Source of the DNA: Candidatus Gorgonimonas leptogorgiae | Lineage (GTDB): Bacteria; Pseudomonadota; Gammaproteobacteria; Pseudomonadales; Endozoicomonadaceae | Assembly: GCA_929200515.1 (NCBI GenBank) | Contig: CAKNAD010000155.1 | Coordinates: 1 to 7,088, forward strand | Direction: 5' to 3' | Length of the DNA: 7,088 nt | In this document: piece by piece, positions 1 through 6,140 of the stretch | How positions within the stretch are numbered: position 1 is the first letter of the stretch | Layout: each line of letters opens with the position of its first letter | The notes under the pieces: generated by a model | Seen by the model: only the letters and a program-made list of their open reading frames with translations | What the model was told of the DNA's origin: nothing | Databases searched by the model: none | Position numbers and translations under genes: made by a program

Positions 1-159
1 GCATTAAACGGTTCATCCCCACAGATGTGGGGAACACTGGTGTATTTTTACTATAGTGTACTTCGAGTGCGGTTCATCCCCACAGATGTGGGGAACACAT
101 CAGGGATATAAAAATTTGGGTAAGATAAATCGGTTCATCCCCACAGATGTGGGGAACAC
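1..159 (-). CRISPR. Main type I-E CRISPR array, leader-proximal end (3 repeats, 2 full spacers; continues past left edge)
   Basis: Three identical 29-bp repeats lie at 9-37, 70-98 and 131-159, separated by two 32-bp spacers (38-69 and 99-130). Bases 1-8 are the edge of a third spacer, so the array continues left. Read on the minus strand the repeat starts GTGTTCCCC and ends ATGAACCG. Its centre CCCCACA/TGTGGGG can form the 7-bp stem that Cas6e recognises, and cleavage after the stem would leave the 8-nt handle ATGAACCG. The orientation, with the leader and cas2 on the right, puts 131-159 as the leader-proximal repeat and spacer 99-130 as the newest. The repeat resembles the E. coli I-E repeat, and 29/32 spacing is the I-E norm. 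The source of the spacers cannot be told without a search. Confidence 0.97.
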
Positions 160-171
160 ACTAAATAAATA

Positions 172-195
172 GCCTAGAAAAATAGGCATTTTTTT
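172..195 (+). terminator. Small hairpin with T-run inside the leader (weak plus-strand terminator candidate)
   Basis: GCCTA (172-176) and TAGGC (183-187) form a 5-bp stem with a 6-nt loop, followed by A and seven Ts (189-195) on the plus strand. In that direction it looks like a weak intrinsic terminator that could stop antisense transcription coming from the array before it enters cas2. On the minus strand the same sequence would fold in the 5' part of the pre-crRNA and has no T-run after it. It lies 13-28 bp from the first repeat. The stem is short, so the terminator role is uncertain. Confidence 0.35.
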
Positions 196-204
196 AGTTA
201 TTAA

Positions 205-234
205 ATTCTACCAGCTAAATTGCTACTTTTTCAA
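205..234 (-). promoter_or_regulatory. Candidate pre-crRNA promoter in the leader
   Basis: On the minus strand a -35 box TTGAAA (229-234, 5 of 6 to consensus) is followed after 18 bp by a -10 box TAGAAT (205-210, 5 of 6). Transcription would start near 198, roughly 40 bases before the first repeat, and run leftward into the array, as expected for pre-crRNA. This is a by-eye match in AT-rich DNA, but both boxes are good and the placement is right. Confidence 0.6.
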
Positions 235-254
235 CAGATTTTTAACCGTTATCA

Positions 255-557
255 CTATTCGTTTTTCTTATTTTCTTCAGGTTTAAATAACACCCACCTT
301 AAGCCATCTTCATCAATTGGAATCCTCCTGTTTTTACCATAAGTTTGAAAATCATAACCCGACTCAGTATTAGTAGCCCATGCCATAGCTACGTTACCAT
401 CTTCTGCTAGTGCATTAACTTGTTCCCAAATCATTTCTCTAATTCTGCGAGATAAATTAGCAACATAAACTCCTGCTCTTATTTCCAGCATCCAAATAGC
501 TAAACGACCTCGTAGTCTTGGTGGTACATTCTCAGTTACAACTACTAGCATACTCAT
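255..557 (-). CDS. cas2: Cas2 (type I-E, Cas2e) adaptation protein
   Basis: This 100-residue protein is the I-E form of Cas2 (E. coli YgbF, about 94 residues). Cas2 dimers bridge two Cas1 dimers in the integrase that captures prespacers and inserts them at the leader-repeat junction; its structural role is essential in E. coli. The N-terminus (residues 1-32) has the family hallmark VVVTENVPPRLRGRLAIW followed by EIRAGVYV. AMAWATNTESGYDFQT (57-72) and the NRRIPIDEDGLR segment (76-87) are also typical of Cas2e. The last few residues form a short charged tail (KPEENKKNE) beyond the usual end. The start is the first ATG of MSM. An AGGAGT (569-574) lies 11 bases upstream, inside the end of cas1, and the two genes are 5 bp apart, so they are probably translated together. 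It is the last cas gene before the leader. Confidence 0.97.
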   Translation of the reverse strand: MSMLVVVTENVPPRLRGRLAIWMLEIRAGVYVANLSRRIREMIWEQVNALAEDGNVAMAWATNTESGYDFQTYGKNRRIPIDEDGLRWVLFKPEENKKNE

Positions 558-562
558 AATTA

Positions 563-1489
563 TTATGCACTCCTATGCCCTAAATCGCCAATAGAAATTG
601 GTGCTGGAATAGCAGGAGGCCAAGCATCTTTAGGTGTTGCTGGTGGTTTGATGTCACCAGCAGCTAAAACTTCTTCTATAAGAGGAATAATTTTTTTTAA
701 CAGTTTAGTTTCTCGAAATGAATTTCTACAAGCAATACGTACTTCTCTTTCATGCTGAAAACAATTTTTTTTAGCAGCAACTTGAAAAGCTATAGGTACT
801 ACAGTTTCAAACTTGTATAAGTCTGCTATATCATAAACAAAAGACAATGGCTTTCCAGAATGGATAAACCCAATAGCAGGAGCATAACCAGCTGCTAAAA
901 TAGCAGCTTCGGTTACACCATATAAACAAGAAGTTGCAGCACTTAGGCATTTGTTAATAGTATCGCTATTATCCCAATGAGTGTAATCATAATTACGCCC
1001 ACCCCATTTTACTTTATATTGCTTGGCTAATAATTGATACATTTTTTTCACTCTCGCACCTTCAATACCACGAAGTTGATCAATCGAACGCCGTTCTGGA
1101 GCTTTCTCTTTAAAGCGTACTTGATACATCTTTTTAGCTACTTTTAATCTAAGGCTATCATCTAAAGCTAATTGTGCTTGATATAATAGTTTATCTGACC
1201 TTGCACCTCCAGGTTGCCCAGCAGAATATAATCTTACCCCAGCTTCGCCCAACCAAATTAATAACGTACCAGTAGTTGCTGCTAACTTTACTGCCATATG
1301 CGAAATTCTAGTTCCTGGCTCCAGCATAATACAAGCAACCGAACCAACAGGAATATGCTTACGAGTGTTTTCATCTTCATTTATAACTACAAAAGCACCG
1401 TCTTTTACATCGATGCGCCCCATAGAGATAAACACCATAGAAACTCGATCTTTAATCGGTATGGGTTTTAATGGAATAAAAGGCGACAT
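563..1489 (-). CDS. cas1: Cas1 (type I-E) CRISPR integrase
   Basis: This 308-residue protein is the metal-dependent integrase of the Cas1-Cas2 complex; it joins prespacer 3' ends to the leader-repeat junction. Length and sequence follow E. coli Cas1 (305 residues) almost throughout: KDRVSM (13-18), HIPVGSVACIMLEPGTR (45-61), GQPGGARSDKLLYQA (91-105) and SAATSCLYGVTEAAILAAGYAP (183-204). The metal-binding and catalytic residues are present as E143 (in RGIEG), H210 (GFIH), D220 and D223 (VYDIAD), each two positions later than in E. coli. The proline-rich tail ends GDLGHRSA as in E. coli. AGGAG (1498-1502) is 8 bases from the ATG. The 27-bp gap after cas6e is the largest in the operon and separates the interference genes from the adaptation genes, but I see no strong promoter in it. 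It appears functional. Confidence 0.98.
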   Translation of the reverse strand: MSPFIPLKPIPIKDRVSMVFISMGRIDVKDGAFVVINEDENTRKHIPVGSVACIMLEPGTRISHMAVKLAATTGTLLIWLGEAGVRLYSAGQPGGARSDKLLYQAQLALDDSLRLKVAKKMYQVRFKEKAPERRSIDQLRGIEGARVKKMYQLLAKQYKVKWGGRNYDYTHWDNSDTINKCLSAATSCLYGVTEAAILAAGYAPAIGFIHSGKPLSFVYDIADLYKFETVVPIAFQVAAKKNCFQHEREVRIACRNSFRETKLLKKIIPLIEEVLAAGDIKPPATPKDAWPPAIPAPISIGDLGHRSA

Positions 1490-1516
1490 AACTTTAACTC
1501 CTGTATAAATGTAACT

Positions 1517-2116
1517 TTATGCTAAACTCAACAAACCCATCCCAAAAGATTTAGCTGGTCCTATGCCTTTAGCTATGAGTTGTAGTAATAATTCTGGTGC
1601 TTTCACTGTTAAAATACCTGTATACATAATTGGTTGAACTTTGCCACTACGCTTTTCTTTTTGTTTATAAAAATAAATAGGTTTTTCTTTAATAATATTA
1701 ACTACATTTAATATGCAGGCATCTTGAAATTTATTAGTTAACCATTGCTGTTGCTCTTCTTCTTTTATTAAAGGTACTCTAATAGAACGAATGCTTTTAT
1801 TAGTAGTTTCGTTTTCTCTATCAACTATTCGCTTAACAGGATTGCTACGCAAGCAAAATTTAAATTGTTGTTTAGCACTAAAACTATAGTTAATAGTTTT
1901 ACTGGCTATAATTGTTGCATTTTTATTGGCATTACATGGTTGATGCATTGATTGCATTAAGACTTTAGCACCATTATTTAAGCATATAGATTCTGCACGA
2001 AATAGAAAGGATCTTGATTCATCTTTTCTATCTGGAAATAACTCCCATAATGCACGATGCAATTCATATATATTTCTGACTTTATTAGGAGCAATATGCA
2101 CCTTAGATAAATACAT
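1517..2116 (-). CDS. cas6e: Cas6e (CasE/Cse3) pre-crRNA endoribonuclease
   Basis: Cas6e cuts each repeat transcript at the base of its stem-loop and stays bound to the crRNA 3' hairpin as the head of Cascade. The protein is 199 residues, the same as E. coli CasE, when started at the ATG at 2114-2116. That start gives the family N-terminus MYLSKV and has a strong AAAGGAG (2123-2129) 6 bases upstream. The open frame runs 25 codons further upstream to 2191, but that part overlaps cas5e and has no family resemblance. H20 (in YELH) matches the catalytic histidine of E. coli. RVPLIKEEEQQQWL (113-126) and the glycine-rich loop GIGPAKSFGMGLLSLA (184-199) are typical of the family. One base separates it from the cas5e stop codon. 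The matching substrate is the CCCCACA/TGTGGGG stem of the arrays at both ends of the locus. Confidence 0.97.
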   Translation of the reverse strand: MYLSKVHIAPNKVRNIYELHRALWELFPDRKDESRSFLFRAESICLNNGAKVLMQSMHQPCNANKNATIIASKTINYSFSAKQQFKFCLRSNPVKRIVDRENETTNKSIRSIRVPLIKEEEQQQWLTNKFQDACILNVVNIIKEKPIYFYKQKEKRSGKVQPIMYTGILTVKAPELLLQLIAKGIGPAKSFGMGLLSLA

Positions 2117-2117
2117 A

Positions 2118-2765
2118 TTAATCTCCTTTATCTGCATGAAGATATACCATTCTAGTAGCAAATTGCCTTGGTTGCTTAGCAATGGGTACATCTCTGAGTT
2201 TAATTTTACTTTTATTTTCTACATCTTCGCTATATATAGTACCTTTTTGTGGGGCTATTTGATTTAAAGCATCTACTGAATTATTTGCAGTAACTATAGA
2301 GTCAAAAAGTGGTCTTACTAGGGGGCAGCTACGTCTACCAAGGCTAAGAGTAAAAACTGGCTTTTTTATAGCTTCTATTAGCTCTTTAATGGAAATACCT
2401 GCGATAGCTGTATTCCAAACAGCTGCCGTGTACTTGGCATCTTGCCAATATTCACGCCAAGTTTCTATCGTATGTTTTTGACTTTTTAAACTGTGATAAT
2501 CTTGACGTGCGTTTTTTATCGTATGATAATCAGTTAGTTTTTGTGGTTGATGTTTACTATGATCAAACCTAACACTAAATCCAAAACTAGCATTTAGCCT
2601 ATCTTGGTTAATAGCATCATCACGATCTATACCTAAAGCTGCAGCAAACAAGCCCAATAAACCACTGCGACTAGGGAAAGCTTCAGAAGGGCGTAAACCC
2701 TCAAAACTATGCTTACCCCAGCTTTGTAATGGACTTTCGAGTTTAAGGATTAAATACTCTTGCAT
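2118..2765 (-). CDS. cas5e: Cas5e (CasD) Cascade subunit
   Basis: Cas5e caps the 5' end of the crRNA in Cascade, holding the ATGAACCG handle and contacting Cas8e and the Cas7e backbone; in I-E it has no cleavage role. The 215-residue protein (E. coli about 224) opens with the RAMP-type strand and the hallmark LQSWG (13-17). PSRSGLLGLFAAALGI (31-46), TDYHT (79-83 region), a REYWQDAKYTAAVW segment (104-117), SLGRRSCPL (141-149) and a C-terminal PRQFATR (199-205) follow. The start ATG has AAGGAG (2771-2776) 5 bases upstream, inside the cas7e 3' end. Gaps are 2 bp to cas7e and 1 bp to cas6e, indicating translational coupling. No defects are visible. Confidence 0.96.
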   Translation of the reverse strand: MQEYLILKLESPLQSWGKHSFEGLRPSEAFPSRSGLLGLFAAALGIDRDDAINQDRLNASFGFSVRFDHSKHQPQKLTDYHTIKNARQDYHSLKSQKHTIETWREYWQDAKYTAAVWNTAIAGISIKELIEAIKKPVFTLSLGRRSCPLVRPLFDSIVTANNSVDALNQIAPQKGTIYSEDVENKSKIKLRDVPIAKQPRQFATRMVYLHADKGD

Positions 2766-2767
2766 AT

Positions 2768-3985
2768 TTACTCCTTACCATCGTTACAAACCCAAGCTTT
2801 TAGTTCAGATAGTTTTCCCTTAAACTTTATATTAGCGGATAAGTTATCAGAGTTATCTAATGCAAATTGAGCTGTACTATCATCTAAATCATATGCATCA
2901 ATTAGCTTGTTATAATGTTCATTAATCTTAGCTATTGAAGGCTGTAAAAACCCATCTCTTTTTGCTGTCACTGGTTTTTCAAAGGCATTAGCTAAAGAAA
3001 TTGGTTGATCAGAAAAACTAACTAAGGCAAATTCAGCTAAATTATAAGCAGCAAAACTTTGTTGTTTAGCGCTTGGTACCACTGTAGCTAGCATATGTAA
3101 TACATGTGCCGCAATTTCTAGTGCCTCTGCTCGTGAAGCATCACCTAAATTTTTTTGTAATTGACGAATATTTAAACTAGCGTAACGATAAAATACTCCA
3201 GCAGAAAATTCTTTAGTATCTAAATGCCCAGAACCTTGCTCTTGTAAATCATCTACAGCGGTAAACCAATCGATATCGGAGCTTACTTCGTGAGTAGTAA
3301 TAGCATGAGCAACAGCTAAAGCGCCATCTATGTTAGTCATTAATCCTGAAGTAGCCATACGACCAGATAGGGCTATATCTTTAGCTTGAGAAGAGGCTTG
3401 AGTTATTGCTTTCCAAACATCGCTGTTTTGTAGCTTTGTGATTATTTTTTTTAATTCTTTACGATCTTCTTTTACTGCTTTTTCAAAATCTTTTTTAACT
3501 GTAATTTTGTTGGTGTCTTCTATTTTATTAAGTATTGCTTTTAATTCATCATTATTTTCTATTAAGTTAGCTAATTCTTCAATTTCTGCTTCTATCCAAG
3601 CAGCTACAGCTACTTTTTTAGAGCTAGTATCTTCAGTAGCATCATCTGATTTAGAATCTTCTGTTTTATTTTGCTTAGCTAATTTGCTCTCATCACTCCA
3701 CAATACTATTGCTTTATTAATAGTTTCATCTGAAAATTTATCAGCAAATTTTTCTGTAAGCTTTTCTTTTAAAACATCTAAGTTTCGAGTTCTAGTACTA
3801 GGAGTACCTAAGTGCTGTTTATAATATTCAGAATGCCTCATTGAACTCTTTAGGCTTTGACTAGATATTCTAGTTCGACGTTTACCGCCAAATATAGCAG
3901 ATTTTTGCATGCCCATATCATCGCTATTTTGGCAAGACGAACTACTAGATGTTAAAATACTAAAATTAATAAAATTTTTACTCAT
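2768..3985 (-). CDS. cas7e: Cas7e (CasC/Cse4) Cascade backbone subunit, with an enlarged helical region
   Basis: Six copies of Cas7e form the filament of Cascade that holds the crRNA spacer and kinks the target duplex. The N-terminus has the family segment MQKSAIFGGKRRTRISSQSLK (26-46). The second half contains DIALSGRMATSG (203-214), HAITTHEVSSDIDWFTAVDDLQEQ (227-250, given here by its ends HAITTH and LQEQ), GVFYRYA (263-269) and DGFLQPS (344-350). At 405 residues it is about 40 longer than E. coli CasC (363). The extra length falls between residues 95 and 202, in the helical domain, and consists of low-complexity K/E/D/S/N-rich sequence likely to form helices or coiled coil. A five-serine run sits at 13-17. 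The start ATG has only a modest AAAGG (3995-3999) 9 bases upstream. It lies 2 bp after cse2. The reading frame is intact. Confidence 0.97.
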   Translation of the reverse strand: MSKNFINFSILTSSSSSCQNSDDMGMQKSAIFGGKRRTRISSQSLKSSMRHSEYYKQHLGTPSTRTRNLDVLKEKLTEKFADKFSDETINKAIVLWSDESKLAKQNKTEDSKSDDATEDTSSKKVAVAAWIEAEIEELANLIENNDELKAILNKIEDTNKITVKKDFEKAVKEDRKELKKIITKLQNSDVWKAITQASSQAKDIALSGRMATSGLMTNIDGALAVAHAITTHEVSSDIDWFTAVDDLQEQGSGHLDTKEFSAGVFYRYASLNIRQLQKNLGDASRAEALEIAAHVLHMLATVVPSAKQQSFAAYNLAEFALVSFSDQPISLANAFEKPVTAKRDGFLQPSIAKINEHYNKLIDAYDLDDSTAQFALDNSDNLSANIKFKGKLSELKAWVCNDGKE

Positions 3986-3987
3986 AA

Positions 3988-4452
3988 TTAATTACCTTTA
4001 TTTTGTTGATAAAAAAAGAAATCTTCCAGAATTTGTTGCTTTGCAAGTTTATTCCAATAAAAAATTTGCTTATCTACCTTAAAAAGATCCACTTTGGGTT
4101 CTGTAAATTGTAATAAACGACGAAGTTGAATCATATCATTAGGGTAGATAGATCGTAGCACCATAAAAATACGCTTTTCGTTTACTTTTTTGGTGGATTT
4201 TGCTAATGATTTACCTAGTGAGTTACCGCTTTCTAGATGTGTTAAATAAGGCAAGCAATAAACAAACCTTGTTAAACCATCAGATTTTCTATGAATTCCG
4301 CTAGTTAATTTATAAAAAGCTGGAATGTGTTTTAATTCCTCTGGTTCTACGACTCGACGAATTTCTGCGGCAAGTCCTCTATTATTTTCTAAATAGCTCT
4401 GATATTTGTTATAGAGCTCTAGAAAAGCAATTTCTTCGCTAGTTTGTGGCAT
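3988..4452 (-). CDS. cse2: Cse2 (CasB, Cas11e) Cascade small subunit
   Basis: Cse2 is the alpha-helical small subunit; two copies line the belly of Cascade and stabilise the displaced strand of the R-loop. The 154-residue protein (E. coli CasB about 160) has the family segments AEIRRVVEPEEL (29-40), IPAFYKL (43-49), SLGKSLA (78-84), NEKRIF (91-96), DMIQLRRLL (106-114) and QQILEDFF (139-146). These include basic residues of the kind that contact nucleic acid. Its ribosome site is the best in the operon: AGGAGG (4459-4464), 6 bases before the ATG and overlapping the last codons of cas8e. Gaps are 2 bp on either side. Confidence 0.96.
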   Translation of the reverse strand: MPQTSEEIAFLELYNKYQSYLENNRGLAAEIRRVVEPEELKHIPAFYKLTSGIHRKSDGLTRFVYCLPYLTHLESGNSLGKSLAKSTKKVNEKRIFMVLRSIYPNDMIQLRRLLQFTEPKVDLFKVDKQIFYWNKLAKQQILEDFFFYQQNKGN

Positions 4453-4454
4453 AT

Positions 4455-5954
4455 TTAACCTCCTATTTTAAGTTCACTTATCGATTTATTTAAGATGCGG
4501 CGGGATATAGCTAAAAGTTTTAACATTTTAGGTTCTTCTTTGTATGGTTCTGTAATCTGGTTAAATATTTTTTTAACTATAGATGCTAAGGAATTAGATA
4601 ATTCTTTTAAAGAGTTATCACCTACAGTAATGTTACTTAATGTATTGTGAATTTTTTGTTCAGTTTGCTGATAATATAGCTTTTCTGCTTTATTACAGAG
4701 ATCAATTCCTGTTCCTGCTATTTTATCTTTAATACCTTTATAAAATAAAAATAGTGATTTGCGTAACGCATCTTTAAACTTCAATCCTAAATCAATAATA
4801 TCATCTATTAACTGTATATTATCTTTGCAAGCTAAGCTTTCAGACAAAGTAAATGTTTCATGTTTTCTGTCTGTAATAGTAGCTTGGTTATTTACATAGC
4901 CACCGATAATAAATTGTATTTTATGTGCCTTTAGTAATTCTTCACTAGCTTGTACAAATACTGGAGCAGGAATTTGACCAGCTTTATCTGATTCTTTTTT
5001 TAATACAAATTTGCTTAATTGAGACCAACAAGGATTGTATTTATTAAAAGAAGGAAATTTTTCTTCTAGTTTACCTTTTTTTATTTCACTAAAAACAGGA
5101 GACAACGGGTGTCGCCAAATATTTTCAATTGTGTAATTAAATTTTTCTTTGTAAAATGCAGTATACAGTTTATCTTTTGTAGCACACATGCTACAACAAC
5201 CTATTTTTGATGCTGGTAATAATTCAAATAAGTTAGGTTGCCATAATAATCCTCTTGCTAACCCTATTTCATCGGCATATAGTTTTTCCTTGGGCTTAAT
5301 AAAATTATCTATATAATTGGGTTTTTGATTTAAAGTATTTTTATACTTTGGCATTGACTTTACTAAACTTTCTTCATGTAAAACATTAGCCCAAAGCATT
5401 TTTCTAATATTAGGTATTTTTATAAGCATGGTTATTGGTATAGAGCTTCTTAAACTATTTTTGAAACCACCACCAACTCCAGCTGAATTATTTGCAAAAT
5501 TAAATATTGCTATAGCAACACAACTGGAGCATAAACCAGTAGCTAAATCATTTGGGTTAACAAAGGTTTTATTAGTGCCGTCATTTACCCCTGGTAACAG
5601 TTTATCTAAAGCTGTAGGTTCTTTAGCCTTTACACATCTAAACTGCATAAAAGGAGTTTCATGGTGATCGAGATCAAACCAATTTTCCTTGCCTTTGATA
5701 CCTTGATCAAACTCCTCAATAGCTAACACATTTTTTATTTTTGCTTTCAAATCATCTTTATTTTTAGGCGTAAAACAAACTTGCACTATAGCTACAATAA
5801 ATTGTATACAAGCAAAAACCATATCATCTCTAGGTAAAGAAATTTGGTACCCATGTTCAGTGCATAATAGTGCTTTCAATGTAATTTGTTTGAATTGTTG
5901 TTGTTCATCAATAACAGGAATCCAAGGTTTTATTAATAGTGAGTTTTTGTGCAT
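4455..5954 (-). CDS. cas8e: Cas8e (Cse1/CasA) Cascade large subunit, PAM recognition
   Basis: Cas8e reads the PAM, starts DNA unwinding and recruits Cas3 to Cascade. The 499-residue length fits the family (E. coli Cse1 502). Visible landmarks are SLPRDDM (39-45), PFMQ (101-104), LLPGVNDGTN (119-128), the glycine loop GVGGGFK (159-165) and IGLARGLLWQP (230-240). HPLSPVFSEIKKG (282-294) and GGYVNNQATI (351-360) follow. Q357 in that last segment corresponds to the PAM-wedge glutamine of E. coli (Q354). Cysteine pairs C142/C145 and C254/C257 match the zinc-binding pairs. The C-terminal part is the expected helical bundle. AAAGGA (5963-5968) is 8 bases from the ATG. It is the first gene of the Cascade operon, with a candidate promoter immediately upstream and a 295-bp gap to cas3. 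Confidence 0.97.
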   Translation of the reverse strand: MHKNSLLIKPWIPVIDEQQQFKQITLKALLCTEHGYQISLPRDDMVFACIQFIVAIVQVCFTPKNKDDLKAKIKNVLAIEEFDQGIKGKENWFDLDHHETPFMQFRCVKAKEPTALDKLLPGVNDGTNKTFVNPNDLATGLCSSCVAIAIFNFANNSAGVGGGFKNSLRSSIPITMLIKIPNIRKMLWANVLHEESLVKSMPKYKNTLNQKPNYIDNFIKPKEKLYADEIGLARGLLWQPNLFELLPASKIGCCSMCATKDKLYTAFYKEKFNYTIENIWRHPLSPVFSEIKKGKLEEKFPSFNKYNPCWSQLSKFVLKKESDKAGQIPAPVFVQASEELLKAHKIQFIIGGYVNNQATITDRKHETFTLSESLACKDNIQLIDDIIDLGLKFKDALRKSLFLFYKGIKDKIAGTGIDLCNKAEKLYYQQTEQKIHNTLSNITVGDNSLKELSNSLASIVKKIFNQITEPYKEEPKMLKLLAISRRILNKSISELKIGG

Positions 5955-5983
5955 AAATATTATCCTTTGAGTGATTTTTTATG

Positions 5984-6011
5984 ATTATATTATCTTTAAT
6001 AAAAAAAGCAA
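5984..6011 (-). promoter_or_regulatory. Candidate promoter of the Cascade operon (Pcas)
   Basis: On the minus strand a perfect -10 TATAAT (5984-5989) is preceded, 16 bp upstream, by a weak -35 TTGCTT (6006-6011). Transcription would start near 5977 and give a short leader of about 22 bases ahead of cas8e. The surrounding DNA is extremely AT-rich. In E. coli the equivalent intergenic region carries an H-NS-silenced Pcas and a divergent anti-Pcas promoter; similar control here is inference. The -35 is poor, so the promoter may need an activator, or cas3 read-through may contribute. Confidence 0.5.
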
Positions 6012-6047
6012 GCGTTTAATTTCTGTTAATTAAAAATAATTTAATTT

Positions 6048-6085
6048 TAGTACAATTATTTTTTTACACTGGTACAATTAATTTT
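6048..6085. repeat. Two 16-bp direct repeats, 22-bp period, in the cas3-cas8e gap
   Basis: The copies at 6048-6063 and 6070-6085 agree at 14 of 16 positions, sharing the core GTACAATTA followed by T-rich sequence. They begin exactly 22 bp apart, about two helical turns, which is a common spacing for tandem protein-binding sites. They lie between the leftward Pcas candidate and the rightward promoter candidate of the mini-CRISPR. Binding of a regulator is inferred; AT-rich sequence makes chance similarity more likely, although the GTAC core is not just A/T. Confidence 0.4.
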
Positions 6086-6114
6086 GCAGTTAAATAAAGA
6101 GTAAACTTTATAAT
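6084..6114 (+). promoter_or_regulatory. Candidate rightward promoter of the mini-CRISPR
   Basis: On the plus strand a perfect -10 TATAAT (6109-6114) has TTGCAG (6084-6089) 19 bp upstream as a weak, slightly distant -35. The predicted start is near 6121, about 20 bases before the first mini-CRISPR repeat, so the transcript would contain repeat-spacer-repeat in the correct crRNA sense. Its position and divergent direction match the anti-Pcas promoter described in E. coli. The -35 is weak, so confidence is moderate. Confidence 0.4.
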
Positions 6115-6125
6115 GAAGTTTATTC
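6099..6125. promoter_or_regulatory. 27-bp near-perfect palindrome centred on the mini-CRISPR -10 box (operator candidate)
   Basis: GAGTAAACTT (6099-6108) and AAGTTTATTC (6116-6125) are inverted copies with 9 of 10 positions paired, including seven in a row next to the centre. The 7-base centre is TATAATG, which contains the -10 box. A dimeric repressor bound here would cover the -10 directly. In RNA the arms could also form a hairpin, but there is no T-run, so a terminator is unlikely. Confidence 0.45.
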
Positions 6126-6140
6126 CGTTACTTAACAGGC

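Larger units (their letters stand above)
160..254 (-). promoter_or_regulatory. CRISPR leader of the main array
   Basis: This AT-rich, gene-free stretch lies between the cas2 stop codon and the first repeat, where I-E leaders sit. On the minus strand it contains GCTGGTAGAATTT (203-215), followed about 8 bases later by an A-run. That layout resembles the E. coli leader, where a TTGGTAGATT element precedes TTAAAAAATC. In E. coli this element helps Cas1-Cas2 dock, and an IHF site next to the repeat bends the DNA. Here I find no clear match to the IHF consensus (WATCARNNNNTTR), and a small hairpin occupies the corresponding place. The leader role is inferred from position and composition. Confidence 0.8.

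Noticed and set aside
2117..2191. Upstream 25-codon extension of cas6e.
   Set aside because: It overlaps cas5e, has no Cas6e resemblance, and the ATG at 2114-2116 has a strong Shine-Dalgarno and gives exactly the 199-residue family length.
3438..3824. A 128-codon plus-strand open frame antisense to cas7e.
   Set aside because: It is the reverse image of the low-complexity K/E-rich region of Cas7e, giving a Ser/Leu/Phe-rich product with no family resemblance.
5428..5667. A 79-codon plus-strand open frame antisense to cas8e.
   Set aside because: It lies wholly within the clearly conserved cas8e gene, with no recognisable domain or convincing ribosome site.
5977..5988. The 3' end of the mini-CRISPR spacer matches 10 of 12 bases over the cas8e -10 region, suggesting self-repression of Pcas.
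   Set aside because: The match is at the PAM-distal end; the seed end (aligned at 5957-5964) does not match, and the sequence is almost all A/T. Type I targeting or repression needs a seed match.
6028..6046. A 7-bp inverted repeat (AATTAAA/TTTAATT) in the cas8e upstream region.
   Set aside because: It is entirely A/T in an A/T-dominated stretch, so it carries little information.
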